Below are positions 1 through 8,713 of a stretch of DNA of 64,000 bases, in pieces; the stretch's first letter is position 1, and every line of letters begins with the position of its first letter. The notes beneath the pieces were generated by a model that searched no databases, was not told the DNA's origin, and saw only the letters and a program-made list of their open reading frames with translations. The DNA lies in contig NZ_JAGDFV010000005.1 of the NCBI RefSeq assembly GCF_017497985.1, positions 62,001 through 126,000 on the forward strand, written 5' to 3'. The DNA comes from Meiothermus sp. CFH 77666 (lineage in GTDB: Bacteria > Deinococcota > Deinococci > Deinococcales > Thermaceae). The translations under genes and the position numbers were made by a program.

Positions 1-764
1 TGGCCGGTCTCGAGGCGGGGGAAGCACAGGATGCACTTCTCGCTCTTGCCGGTGGCCCAGTTGTAGTAGACCTTCTTGTAGGGGCAGGCCGCCACACACA
101 TGCGCCAGCCCTTGCACTTGTTCTCGTTGACCAGTACCACCCCATCCTCGGCGCGTTTATAGATAGCGCCGCTGGGGCAGGCCGCCACACAGGCCGGGTT
201 CAGGCAGTGGTTGCAGATGCGCGGCAGGTAGTTGAAGGCCACCCGCTCAATCTCGGCCATCTGGGCCTGAATCTCCGGGGCCACGCCCGCCCAGTTGGGG
301 TCGTTCTGGGCGTACAGGTTGCTTCCGCCCAGGTCGTCGTCCCAGTTGGGGCCCGCTTCCAGGTTCAGGGGTTCGCCGGTAATCATCGAGACCGGGCGGG
401 CTACCGGCTGGTCGTCGTCCTCGGGGGCGCTGAAGAGGTGCTGGTAGTCGAAGGTGAAGGGCTCGTAGTAGTCGTCGAGTTCAGGCAGGGCGGGGTTATA
501 AAACAGGTTGGTCAGGCCGCGGGCGCGGGAATGAAGCCGGAGCTCCAACTGGCCGTTTTTCTTCTCCCAGCCCCCCTTGAACCGCTCCTGGTCTTCCCAG
601 CCGGTAGGGTAGCCGGTGCCAGGCCGGGTCTCGACGTTGTTCCACCACATGTACTCGGTGCCCTTGCGGTCGGTCCAGAGGTTTTTGCAGGCCACCGAAC
701 AGGTGTGGCACCCGATGCACTTGTCGAGGTGGAAGGTCATGGAGATGTGAGCACGGACATTCAT
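1..764 (-). CDS. narH: Respiratory nitrate reductase beta subunit (partial, C-terminus beyond left edge)
   Basis: Electron-transfer subunit of the cytoplasmic-side NarGHI nitrate reductase; it passes electrons from the haem subunit through Fe-S clusters to NarG. The N-terminus has CIGCHTCSVACKN (Cys16/19/22/26), followed by CNHCLNPACVAACPSGA and CKGWRMCVAACP. The Trp in the last motif replaces a Cys, the NarH hallmark of a [3Fe-4S] site. The ATG at 764 is preceded by GAAGGAG. The gene lies 94 bp after narG in the same direction; narJ and narI would be expected off the left edge. About 254 residues are visible. Confidence 0.97.
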   Translation of the reverse strand, partial: MNVRAHISMTFHLDKCIGCHTCSVACKNLWTDRKGTEYMWWNNVETRPGTGYPTGWEDQERFKGGWEKKNGQLELRLHSRARGLTNLFYNPALPELDDYYEPFTFDYQHLFSAPEDDDQPVARPVSMITGEPLNLEAGPNWDDDLGGSNLYAQNDPNWAGVAPEIQAQMAEIERVAFNYLPRICNHCLNPACVAACPSGAIYKRAEDGVVLVNENKCKGWRMCVAACPYKKVYYNWATGKSEKCILCFPRLETG

Positions 765-788
765 AGTTCTCCTTCGGAGGTGTCACAG

Positions 789-840
789 GTCGCAGGTCGC
801 AAGTCGCATGAAAAAAGGCTTTTGATCTGAGACCTGCGAC
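789..840 (-). repeat. Intercistronic inverted repeat between narG and narH
   Basis: Two perfect 10-bp arms, GTCGCAGGTC (789-798) and GACCTGCGAC (831-840), flank a loop that also contains related GTCGCA units. The element fills the only gap in the nar gene series. There is no T-tract positioned for termination of the minus-strand transcript, so an RNA-stabilising or REP-like element is more likely than a terminator. Confidence 0.6.
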
Positions 841-858
841 ATGAGACTTGAGACATCC

Positions 859-3800
859 TCACCATTTCGGCTCCTCAATCCGCCGCACATACACGAAGGT
901 GTCGCGGTTCACCCCCACCGGCCCCCAGTAGTTGAAGGCGTAGGTGAACTGGGCGTAGCCGCCGCTCATCAGCACGGGCTTCAGGCGGGCGCGGGTGATG
1001 GAGTTGTTCATACCGGCCCGTTTGCCCCGCAGGGGCGACTTAGGGATGCTCAGGGTGCGTTCGGTAGCGTGGTAAACAAAGACCGTGCCCCTGGGGATGC
1101 GGGCCGAAACGATGCAGCGCTGCACGAAGACCCCGTTGTCGTTGAAGAGTTCCACCCAGTCGTTGTCGCGGATGCCCAGCTCGGCAGCGTCTTTGTCGTT
1201 GAGCCAGATGGGGTAGCCCCCCCTCGAGAGGGTCATCATGCGGTGGTTGTCGGAGTAGGTGGAGTGGATGCTCCACTTGCCGTGCGGGGTGATGTAGTTC
1301 AAGAGCTTGCCCTGGGCCTGGGCTTTGGAGATTTCGGTTTCCAGCAGCATGGAATGGTCGGGGCGCGGCTTGTAGGTGGGCAGGTGCTCGCCCCAGGCCA
1401 GGTAGTTCGGGTGGTCGAGGTAGAAGTGCTGCCGTCCGGAAAGGGTGCGCCAGGGGATGAGCCGCTCGACGTTCAGGGTATAGGGGCTGTAGGCCCGGCC
1501 CTGGTTGATGATGGCGCTCCAGGTGGGGGTGGTGAGCTGGCGACGCGGCTGGGCCACCAGGTCGGAGAAGCTGATGCGGGTATCGCGCACCGGCTCGGCC
1601 AGGTCGGAGAGCTTTACGCCGGTTTTCTTTTCCTCGTCTTTGAAAGCGCGGTAGGCCAGTTCGCCGTTGGAGACCGGGTCGAGGTAAAGGATGGCCTCGG
1701 CGACCTGTTTGGCGTCCTCGAGGCTGGGGTACACGCGCCCGTTTAGCCTGCGGCCCTGGCGCTGGCGCAGGTCGTTGTAGAAGTCGGCTGCCGGAATGGT
1801 CAGGCCGTGCATCCCCACGCCGTTCTTTTCGATGGCGTCGCCCAGCGAGATCATCTTCTCGTACACCAGCGGATACTGCCGCTCGACGATGCGGAACTTG
1901 GGCATGGTCTTGCCGGGGATGGGCTCGACCTGGCCTTTCTTCCAGTCGCGGTCGTCGGGCTGGGCCAGCTCGTCGGGGGTATCGTGCTGGAGCGGAATCA
2001 TCACGATGTCCTTGACGGGTTTGGAGAGGTGCGTTTGGGCCAGCTCAGAAAACTTCCGGGCCACGGCCTTGTAAATCTCCCAGTCGCTTTTCGATTCCCA
2101 CAAAGGCGGAACCGCCGCCTGCATGGGGTTGATGTAGGTGTGCAGGTCGGTGGTGTTGAGGTCCTCTTTTTCGTACCAGGAGGCGGTGGGTAGCACGATG
2201 TCGGAGTACAGGGCGCTGGTATCCATGCGGAAGTTCAGATCCACCACCAGGTCCAGCTTGCCCTGGGGGGCTTCCTTGCGATACCGCACTTCCGAGACAT
2301 GCCCATTGGCCTGTTCCTCGGCCACCGCATTGGTGTGCGTACCCAGGTAGTGCTTGAGAAAGAACTCGTGGCCCTTGGCCGAGGTGCCGATGGCGTTGCC
2401 CCGCCAGATGAACCAGACCCTGGGCCAGTTACTGGGCGCATCAGGGTCGTCTATGGCAAACTCGAGCTTCCCCTCCTTGAGCTGCTTGACCACATACCCG
2501 ATGATCTCTTGGTCGCTTTGCGCTCCAGCGGCCTGAGCTTCCTTGACCACTTCCAAACTCGATTTGTTGAACTGCGGGAAGAAGGGTAGCCAGCCCTTGC
2601 GCACGGCGCGGGCCTGGTGGTCTATGGTGTGGTCGGTTCTGGGGCCTACGGTCTTGTCGTAGTCCTTGTAGCCCCGCTCGTAGCGCCACTGGTCGGAGTG
2701 CACGTAGTGGAAGCTGGGGGTGTTTTGCTGGCGGGAGGGGTAGCCCCAGTCGCCCGCAAAGGCAATGGGCCCCCAACTGGCCTGGTTGGCAAGCTTCTCC
2801 TGCCCCACATAGTGGGCCAGCCCGCCGCCGTTCACCCCCACCGCGCCGGTGAGCATCAGCGCCACGATGCCCGCGCGGTACAGCAGGTTGTTGTGGTACC
2901 AGTGGTTGGCCCCGGCCCCGATAATAATCAGGTTCTTACCCTGGGTCTTCTCACCGTTTTCGGCCCACTCGCGGGCGTAGCGGATCAGGGTGTCGCGGTG
3001 GATGCCGGTGTACTGCTCCTGCCAGGCCGGGGTATAGGGGCCTGCTTCATCGTAGGTCTGGGGGTAGTCGCCCCCCAGGCCCCGATCCACGCCAAACTGG
3101 GCCAGTAGCAGGTCGAAGACGGTGGTGACCGTAATTGGCTGACCATCCTTGCTGGTGATCTGCTTCACGGGCACACCGCGTCTGGACTTTTTGTCTGCGC
3201 CGAAGTCGTCGAACTCGAGCTGTTCCACCGTGTCGGCAATGTCCCTAAAACTCAGCAGTGGGCTAATTTCCTCACCCGTCCTGGCATCCTTAAGCTCGAG
3301 GTTCCACTTACCCTTCTCTGTTTGCCAGCGGAATCCGATGGTTCCACCTGGCATCTTGGGCTGCCCGGCCTTCTCGTCCCAGACCAGCAGTTTCCAGTCG
3401 CCGTTCTCTTCGGTCGAGTAATCCGCAAGTTGATTGACCCGCAGATAGCGCCCCGGCCGGCCCTCCTTCACCTCGACCAGCATGGGGCTGTCGGTGTAGC
3501 GCTTGAGGTAGTCCACAAAGTACGGAACCTGCTTCAGCACGTAAAACTCTTTCAGGATGACGTGGTTCACCGCCATCCAGAAGGCCCCATCCTGGCCTGG
3601 ATTAATCGGCAGCCACCAGTCGGCGTACTTGGCCACCTGGTTGAAGTCCGGGGCAAAAACCGTGAACTTGGCCCCGGCGTAGCGCCCCTCGGCGATGTAG
3701 TGGGTATCGGGGGTGCGGGTCATGTTCAGGTTGGAGCCCACCACTGCAATAAAGCGGGCGTTGTACCAGTCGGCGGCCTCGTGCACGTCGGTCTGCTCCC

Positions 3801-4449
3801 CCCAGATTTCGGGAGAAGCGTTGGGCAGGTCGCAGTACCAGTCGTAAAAGCTCATCGGCACCCCGCCCAGGAGTGAGAGGAACCTCGAGCCCGCCGCATA
3901 CGAAATTTGCGACATGGCGGGAATCGGGCTGAAGCCGATGATGCGGTCGGGGCCGTGCTGCTGTATGGTGTGTACCAGCGAAGCCGCAATGATTTCCAGC
4001 GCTTCGTCCCAGCTAAACCGCCGGTAGCCGCCCTTGCCCCGCGCCCGTTGCCAGCGCCTGCGCTTCTCGGGGTCGTTCACCAGGCTTTTCCAGGCCTCTA
4101 CCGGGTCGGGGTGTTTCTCCTTTGCTTCGCGCCACAGGTCGAGCAGGGCCCCACGCACGTAGGGGTACTTGACCCGGATGGGGCTGTACAGATACCACGA
4201 ATAGCTCACCCCACGCTGGCAGCCCCGGGGGGTGATGTCGGGCAGGTTGGGGTCAATGGCGGGGTAGTCGGTGGCCTGGAGCTCCCAGGTCACGATGCCG
4301 TCCTTGACAAAGACCTCCCAGCTACAACTGCCGGTGCAGTTGACCCCGTGGGTGGTGCGAACCCGCTTGTCGTGGGCGAAGCGGTTTCGATAAAACTCTT
4401 CCCACTTGCGTTCGGTGGGGGCTTCGATTTCCTTAATCCAGTCGCTCAT
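859..4449 (-). CDS. narG: Respiratory nitrate reductase alpha (catalytic) subunit
   Basis: Mo-bisMGD catalytic subunit that reduces nitrate to nitrite; 1196 aa, normal for NarG. The N-terminal FS0 iron-sulfur site is visible as HGVNCTGSC (His34, Cys38, Cys42) with Cys77 in PRGCQRG, the His-Cys3 arrangement of NarG rather than Nap. [19 protein letters not shown] carries the conserved Asp that ligates Mo in the E. coli enzyme. There is no cleavable Tat signal, consistent with a cytoplasmic enzyme. The start overlaps the narC stop by ATGA (4446-4449), so translation is coupled with the cytochrome gene. Confidence 0.98.
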   Translation of the reverse strand: MSDWIKEIEAPTERKWEEFYRNRFAHDKRVRTTHGVNCTGSCSWEVFVKDGIVTWELQATDYPAIDPNLPDITPRGCQRGVSYSWYLYSPIRVKYPYVRGALLDLWREAKEKHPDPVEAWKSLVNDPEKRRRWQRARGKGGYRRFSWDEALEIIAASLVHTIQQHGPDRIIGFSPIPAMSQISYAAGSRFLSLLGGVPMSFYDWYCDLPNASPEIWGEQTDVHEAADWYNARFIAVVGSNLNMTRTPDTHYIAEGRYAGAKFTVFAPDFNQVAKYADWWLPINPGQDGAFWMAVNHVILKEFYVLKQVPYFVDYLKRYTDSPMLVEVKEGRPGRYLRVNQLADYSTEENGDWKLLVWDEKAGQPKMPGGTIGFRWQTEKGKWNLELKDARTGEEISPLLSFRDIADTVEQLEFDDFGADKKSRRGVPVKQITSKDGQPITVTTVFDLLLAQFGVDRGLGGDYPQTYDEAGPYTPAWQEQYTGIHRDTLIRYAREWAENGEKTQGKNLIIIGAGANHWYHNNLLYRAGIVALMLTGAVGVNGGGLAHYVGQEKLANQASWGPIAFAGDWGYPSRQQNTPSFHYVHSDQWRYERGYKDYDKTVGPRTDHTIDHQARAVRKGWLPFFPQFNKSSLEVVKEAQAAGAQSDQEIIGYVVKQLKEGKLEFAIDDPDAPSNWPRVWFIWRGNAIGTSAKGHEFFLKHYLGTHTNAVAEEQANGHVSEVRYRKEAPQGKLDLVVDLNFRMDTSALYSDIVLPTASWYEKEDLNTTDLHTYINPMQAAVPPLWESKSDWEIYKAVARKFSELAQTHLSKPVKDIVMIPLQHDTPDELAQPDDRDWKKGQVEPIPGKTMPKFRIVERQYPLVYEKMISLGDAIEKNGVGMHGLTIPAADFYNDLRQRQGRRLNGRVYPSLEDAKQVAEAILYLDPVSNGELAYRAFKDEEKKTGVKLSDLAEPVRDTRISFSDLVAQPRRQLTTPTWSAIINQGRAYSPYTLNVERLIPWRTLSGRQHFYLDHPNYLAWGEHLPTYKPRPDHSMLLETEISKAQAQGKLLNYITPHGKWSIHSTYSDNHRMMTLSRGGYPIWLNDKDAAELGIRDNDWVELFNDNGVFVQRCIVSARIPRGTVFVYHATERTLSIPKSPLRGKRAGMNNSITRARLKPVLMSGGYAQFTYAFNYWGPVGVNRDTFVYVRRIEEPKW

Positions 4450-5243
4450 GCGCTCCTCCTGTTGCGTATCCGTTCGGCCAAGCCCACCCGGCGGTTGCTC
4501 CAGAACAGGTACATCCCGCCAAAGAGCCCCCCAAAGCCAATAAGCCCGGCAAACAACATGCGGGCCATGTCCATCTGGTTGGTGTTGGCAGGCTGGCCTG
4601 CTGTCCGGGCAAAGAATGCAGTGAGGGCCGAAATTTCTTCGGGGGTGAGGGGTTTGCCCTGGTAGCTTTCGCGCATCACCGGGAAGGCGATGTTGCTGAG
4701 TACGCCTTGAATGCCCGCCGCGCCTAAGCGGGTGTGCAGGTCGGTAAGGTCGCGCCCCAGGCTGCCCCCGCCCATGGGGCCGAAGTTGCCTGCTGTGTGG
4801 CAGGCCATGCAGGGTGCGCCGCCGTTCTGGAAACGGGTCTGGCCCAAAAAGAGCGCCTTGCCCCTGGCTGCGAGGGCGGGGTCGGCGGGGGTTGTGGCGG
4901 GCTCAGGGGAAGCAGGGGTGGCCGTTGGGGCTCTACCCAGTTCCCTGGTATAGGCGGCAATCGCCCGGGCGTCTGCTTCGGAAATTTGCGGCATGGCGGG
5001 CATCGCCCCGTTGTAGGCCTGGCCGTTCACCTCGAGCGGCCCGCTGATACCCTGGCGAATCGCCTTGACCACGTAGGCCTCGTCCTGTACTCGAGGGTTG
5101 CCAGCCAGAGGGGGGAAAACCCCAGGAATTCCTTGACCGCTTGCGCCGTGGCAGCCCGCGCAGTTTTGGCTGTAAAGCTGCCCTCCATCGGCAGCAATCG
5201 CCAGACCGAGCAAGGCGGCCATGACCACCAGAAGTTGTTTCAT
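4446..5243 (-). CDS. narC: Membrane-anchored diheme cytochrome c of the nitrate respiration operon
   Basis: A 265-aa exported cytochrome with a signal peptide ([19 protein letters not shown]), a first haem site CAGCH near residue 31, a second CMACH near 145, and a C-terminal transmembrane helix (about 232-250) followed by a basic tail. A narC gene preceding narG is the arrangement known from Thermus thermophilus, where NarC works with the Nar complex in the respiratory chain. The two haem domains are joined by a Pro/Ala-rich linker (about 106-128). Its start overlaps the preceding small ORF by 4 bp. Confidence 0.92.
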   Translation of the reverse strand: MKQLLVVMAALLGLAIAADGGQLYSQNCAGCHGASGQGIPGVFPPLAGNPRVQDEAYVVKAIRQGISGPLEVNGQAYNGAMPAMPQISEADARAIAAYTRELGRAPTATPASPEPATTPADPALAARGKALFLGQTRFQNGGAPCMACHTAGNFGPMGGGSLGRDLTDLHTRLGAAGIQGVLSNIAFPVMRESYQGKPLTPEEISALTAFFARTAGQPANTNQMDMARMLFAGLIGFGGLFGGMYLFWSNRRVGLAERIRNRRSA

Positions 5244-5434
5244 GCCAGCCTCCTTTGCTTGTGGTTCTCCAGCCAGGACAGCAGCTCCTCGAGCTCGAAG
5301 AAGGGATGCTCGAGGCCCGTCCGGGCATCCTTGATGCGGCCTTCCCAGTGGCCGGCCTCATCCGGCCACAAAAGCACCAGATACACCGGCGACCTGGGCG
5401 GGGGTAGGTTGCGGGGGGTGGGCTCCTGTGCCAT
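5240..5434 (-). CDS. Small hypothetical protein leading the nar operon
   Basis: A 64-aa ORF whose stop overlaps the narC start (ATGA). It is acidic and Trp-containing (VLLWPDEAGHWEGRIKDA, LEELLSWLEN), has no signal peptide or membrane segment, and has a Pro-rich N-terminus. Its tight overlap and position as first gene suggest it is translated and couples to narC. I do not recognise the family. The ATG at 5434 has only a weak SD-like sequence. Confidence 0.65.
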   Translation of the reverse strand: MAQEPTPRNLPPPRSPVYLVLLWPDEAGHWEGRIKDARTGLEHPFFELEELLSWLENHKQRRLA

Positions 5435-5499
5435 ACACCCCTAGCTTTCACCTACCCTCTAAACGCCCGCTTACAGCCTTGGGACATTTGCACCATTCG

Positions 5500-5513
5500 A
5501 AGCCTCTAGGCTT
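5500..5513. promoter_or_regulatory. Candidate operator in the nar/dnrS divergent promoter region
   Basis: AAGCCTCTAGGCTT is a perfect 6-2-6 palindrome. It extends imperfectly to TTCGAAGCCT..AGGCTTTAAA and is centred in the 100-bp gap between the divergent small-ORF/narC and DnrS-like genes, about 20 bp before the regulator start. A transcription-factor site is an inference; no FNR-type TTGAT-N4-ATCAA box is present. Confidence 0.4.
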
Positions 5514-5534
5514 TAAACCAACGGGAGGCAAAGC

Positions 5535-7487
5535 TTGAACTGCATCCGATGGCAACTGGATTCTCGGGGGCGCATCCGCGCCTGGGGGCCGGGGGCTGCC
5601 GCGTTCTTTCGCTTGCCAGCGGAACAGGTGCTGGGCAAGCCCTGCGCCGAGGTAGTTCGGGGTACCGACGGGTTTGGCCGCCCATTGTGTGGGCGCTGCC
5701 CGGTGCTGCGCGAGATCAAATACGGGGCCTACCAGGCCAGCACTGCGCTCTCTTGTGGCGGCAAGCGCCTGCGTTGCCAGGGCTTTGCCAATGGCGATAT
5801 CCAAGTCGAGCTCAAGTCCGAAAGCCAGCGAGATTCCAGCGAGGTGCTGGCCTCGCTCTCCTGGGCGGTACGCAAGCTAACCGAGGAGCCCGAGCGTTTC
5901 TTCCAGACCTTGCAGGTTTTCCTGGCGGGTCTGCGCAAAAGCCTGGGCATGGAAGCGGTCGAGCTGTTCCTGGCCGACCCCCAGGAGCGCTACCTGGTGC
6001 TGACCGCCTACGATGGGGTACACCGCGAGGCGTTTATGGAGAAGCCCTGGTTTGCTTGGGGCGAGGGCTATCCGGGGCTGGTTGCCCTGGGGCACCAGGC
6101 CCTGGTCACCCACGACCTGGCTTCGGACGCCCGCTACCTGCGGCAGAAGGTCAAGAAGCTGGGCTACAAGACCTATGTGTGCTACCCCCTCGAGCTTCCC
6201 CAGGGCCTGATTGGGGTGCTGAACCTGGCCAGCCGCGACCCCCAGATAGACGACGAAGCCCTGCTCGAGCAGCTCTCCCTGATGGGCCCCATGCTGGCGG
6301 CCTCGCTGTACATGGTGCTGACCCGGCTGGGCGAGCGAGGTCTGCTCTCCATTGCGGCGGCGCTGCGGCAGGGCCACGAATCCCAGGGCCTCGAGGCTTT
6401 CCTGGCTCAGACTACGGCCCTCAGCGGGGCCTCGTGTGTGCGGCTGGTACTTCAGGATGGGCGCAACCTCACCCAGGGCCGCTGCGAAGTGCCGGAGTGC
6501 CCGCACGTGCAGCAGTGCCCGGTCTGGCAGGGCAAGGTACAGGGGGTCAAGGTGGGGTTGGAGCCCTGCCCCCATACCGCAGAAGGGCGGCCCCGCTACT
6601 GCTTGCCGCTGTGGTCGGGTGGGGGCGTGGTGGGGGTGCAACAGTTTTACTTTGCCCGCACACCTCAGCCGCCCAGCCAGGCGGTCGCGCCGATCCTTTG
6701 GCTGGAGCGTCTGGGGGCCGAGGCCCTTTGGCCCCATTCGGAGCAAGCTGAGAAGGAAAGCCCCTTGCTGGAGATTCAGACCCTGGGGGGCTTGCAGGTA
6801 CGCCGTAGGGGCGAGTTGCTTTCGCCCAGGGCCTTTGGTCGCCGCCAGGCGCTCACGCTATTCAAACTGCTACTTGCCCACCGGGGCCAGACCCTTTCCA
6901 GAGAAGAGCTTTGTGAGCGCCTGTGGCCGGGAGAAGACCCCCGCGAGACCCAGCGCCGCCTGCATGTACTGATGCACGGTCTGCGCCAGGCCCTGGAAAC
7001 CGACCCCACCCGGCCGCAGATTGTGCTCCGCGAGGGTGAGGGGTACCGTTTTGCTCCGCAGGTTCGCTATTTCCTGGACGTGGAGCGCTTCGAGGCGCTG
7101 TTGCACGAGGGCGATGGTCTGGAGGGCACAGCAGCCCTCGAGCGCTACCGCGAAGCCCTGGCCCTCTACAAAGGCGACTTCCTGGCCGACGAGCCCTACG
7201 CCGACTGGGCCGAGCTCGAGCGCAGCTACTTGCGCGAACGGGCAGTGGGGGCCTTGTTCCGGGTGGCCGAGATGGCCCTTTCGCAGCACCGGCCCCGCGA
7301 GGCCCAGGAAGCCTACCGCCGCATCCTGACCCTCGACCCCTGGCGCGAAGAGGCCTACCTGCGCCTCCTGGAAACCCTCCGACAAAGCGGCCAGGAAGCC
7401 GAGGCTCGAAACCTCTTCGAGCAGTACCGAAGCCGCATGGAGCGGGATGGAATAGAGATTTCCAGGGAGATGGCTTTCCAGGTGTAG
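5535..7487 (+). CDS. DnrS-like nitrate-respiration regulator: Cys-rich PAS-like, GAF, SARP/BTAD domains
   Basis: 650 aa. Residues 1-100 form a PAS-like segment with a PLCGRCPVL motif. Residues about 110-260 resemble a GAF domain. A second sensor-like region (about 270-400) holds CEVPECPHVQQCP. From about 412 a SARP-type winged helix (FGRRQALTLFKLLL, SREELCERLWPG, GEGYRF) leads into a TPR-rich BTAD domain to the C-terminus. The TTG start at 5535 is chosen because GGGAGG lies 6 nt upstream. Divergence from narC matches the dnrS position in Thermus nar islands; the DnrS identity is from memory of that system. No Crp/FNR partner (DnrT) is visible. Confidence 0.75.
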   Translation: MNCIRWQLDSRGRIRAWGPGAAAFFRLPAEQVLGKPCAEVVRGTDGFGRPLCGRCPVLREIKYGAYQASTALSCGGKRLRCQGFANGDIQVELKSESQRDSSEVLASLSWAVRKLTEEPERFFQTLQVFLAGLRKSLGMEAVELFLADPQERYLVLTAYDGVHREAFMEKPWFAWGEGYPGLVALGHQALVTHDLASDARYLRQKVKKLGYKTYVCYPLELPQGLIGVLNLASRDPQIDDEALLEQLSLMGPMLAASLYMVLTRLGERGLLSIAAALRQGHESQGLEAFLAQTTALSGASCVRLVLQDGRNLTQGRCEVPECPHVQQCPVWQGKVQGVKVGLEPCPHTAEGRPRYCLPLWSGGGVVGVQQFYFARTPQPPSQAVAPILWLERLGAEALWPHSEQAEKESPLLEIQTLGGLQVRRRGELLSPRAFGRRQALTLFKLLLAHRGQTLSREELCERLWPGEDPRETQRRLHVLMHGLRQALETDPTRPQIVLREGEGYRFAPQVRYFLDVERFEALLHEGDGLEGTAALERYREALALYKGDFLADEPYADWAELERSYLRERAVGALFRVAEMALSQHRPREAQEAYRRILTLDPWREEAYLRLLETLRQSGQEAEARNLFEQYRSRMERDGIEISREMAFQV

Positions 7488-7615
7488 GCTCAGATCAAGC
7501 CGTTTTCAGGTTGCAATGGGAGTGTGTAGTGCATCTATAGCGCTGCCTGGCTACGGCTGGTAGGGACTTTGAATGTAACAGGCCCAGTGGCCTCGCTTCA
7601 TGCCAAATCCACCAG

Positions 7616-7728
7616 AACCCCTTTCCTTCTTCCCTGGCGGGAGAAGGTGGCGACACCCCAACCACGTTGTTTACGAACAGTGATGGGAACGCGCTTGGCC
7701 ACACCTGGGGTGCCGCCGGATGAGGGGG
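7616..7728 (-). repeat. Dispersed repeat family C, copy 1
   Basis: Read on the minus strand it begins CCCCCTCATCCGGCGGCACC, has GTTCGTAAACAACG in the middle, and ends GGTGTCGCCACC followed by TTCTCCCGCCAGGGA and AAGGAAAGGGG. The same series recurs at 31316-31433 and 37448-37560. The copy occupies most of the 285-bp gap between the DnrS-like gene and the frameshifted membrane gene; nothing else was recognised in that gap. Confidence 0.75.
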
Positions 7729-7772
7729 CTCGGGAATGGCTCTCAAAGGTAACCATCCATGTAAGGTTGGTA

Positions 7773-8211
7773 TCAAACACTTTTCTTTTTCCGCACTTCG
7801 GCCATCTGCAAAAGCTGCTCTCGGGTAAAGACTCTCTTGCTCATGGCATAGGCAAAAACCACCACCCCAGCGGCCTGCAAAACCCCCGACAGCACCAGCC
7901 ATGCCCGCAGGCTCGAGTTTGCGCTGTAAAGCGCCAGGGCTCCGCCACCAGGCGCAAGAGCAACCCCGCATTTAGGGTGTAGTAGGCCATGGCCTCCAGC
8001 CCTTCCTGGCGTATCTGCGCGGGCCGGGGCATCATCCAGAAGGCCACCCCCATCACCAGGTTCAAGAAGAACCCCACCAGCCCGGCGTGGACGTGGGTGG
8101 TCTTGAGGTAGGGCACCAGGCCGGGCCAAAGGTAAAAAGCGGTGCCGGTGAGCACCGTGTACAGCAAAAAAACAGGCTGCTGCGCACAAACAGATACTCG
8201 TAGAAGGACAT
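7773..8211 (-). pseudogene. Short haem-copper-oxidase subunit I-like membrane protein, two frameshifts
   Basis: Three reading frames must be joined. The first encodes MSFYEYLFVRSSLF, the second LLYTVLTGTAFYLWPG through THVHAGLVGFFLNLVMGVAFWMM, the third LALYSANSSLRAWLVLSGVLQ to AEVRKKKSV. Adding one T to the T7 run at about 8165-8171 (minus-strand reading) and one C to a CCC at about 7949 restores a single ORF of roughly 146 aa with about four helices. The HVHAG segment resembles small oxidase-like proteins found next to nitric-oxide reductase genes (NorH-like). It is either a real pseudogene or sequencing undercalls, since both sites are homopolymers. Confidence 0.7.
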
Positions 8212-8249
8212 GTTCAGGAAGAGCTTATCGCGCTCTTCACAGACGTGGC

Positions 8250-8333
8250 CGCCCATCCCGGCGGCCACTGTTATGCCCAGGACAAAGCTTTCCCTTATCC
8301 GGATGACTCAAAATATGTGAAGAGCGCTCTAGC
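8250..8333 (+). repeat. Dispersed repeat family B, copy 1
   Basis: Contains CCCGGCGGCCACTGT and, about 30 nt later, CGGATGACTCAAAATATGTG followed by AAGAGCGCTCTAG. The same two blocks, in the same order and orientation, occur at 40485-40571 and 61174-61257. It lies between the frameshifted membrane gene and the cupin gene. Confidence 0.75.
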
Positions 8334-8389
8334 CTCGCTCGGCGGGACAGATGTCACGGGGTGTTCTGAAAAACTCGAGGCGTAGCCTC

Positions 8390-8713
8390 ATGAAGACCGC
8401 CTACCATTTCATACCCGACCTCTACAAAGAGGCGCAGGTGCCCTCCGAAGGCACTCTGAGCCGCACCCTGTATAGCGAAGGGGGCGTCAAGACCGTGCTT
8501 TTCGCTTTCGATACCGGGCAGGAACTCTCCGAGCACACCGCCGCCCGTCCGGCCATCCTCCAGATTCTTTCAGGGCAGGGGCGCTTGAAGCTGCGTGAGG
8601 ATGAACAGGAAGCCAAACCGGGGGGCTGGGTGTACATGCCCGCCGGTCTGGTACACGCCATACGGGTCGAAAATCCCCTGGTGATGCTCCTAACCTTGTT
8701 GCCCAAAGTATGA
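8390..8713 (+). CDS. Cupin-domain protein
   Basis: A single-domain beta-barrel cupin of 107 aa. It has the motif-1-like stretch FDTGQELSEHTAARPAILQILSGQG and the motif-2-like PAGLVHAIRVENP, giving candidate metal-binding His residues in each. The ATG at 8390 is preferred over the in-frame ATG at 8351, because the extra 13 residues are basic, atypical for the family, and lie next to repeat B. The last bases overlap the following YwiC-family start. Small cupins often accompany denitrification genes; the substrate is unknown. Confidence 0.85.
   Translation: MKTAYHFIPDLYKEAQVPSEGTLSRTLYSEGGVKTVLFAFDTGQELSEHTAARPAILQILSGQGRLKLREDEQEAKPGGWVYMPAGLVHAIRVENPLVMLLTLLPKV

Noticed and set aside
841-1746. 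Plus-strand 301-aa ORF opposite narG
   Set aside because: Shadow of narG in the antisense frame; Val/Gly/His-rich composition and no SD or family.
7495-7971. Minus-strand 158-aa ORF spanning repeat C and the frameshifted gene
   Set aside because: Runs through a repeat and out of frame with the membrane protein; no coding signature.
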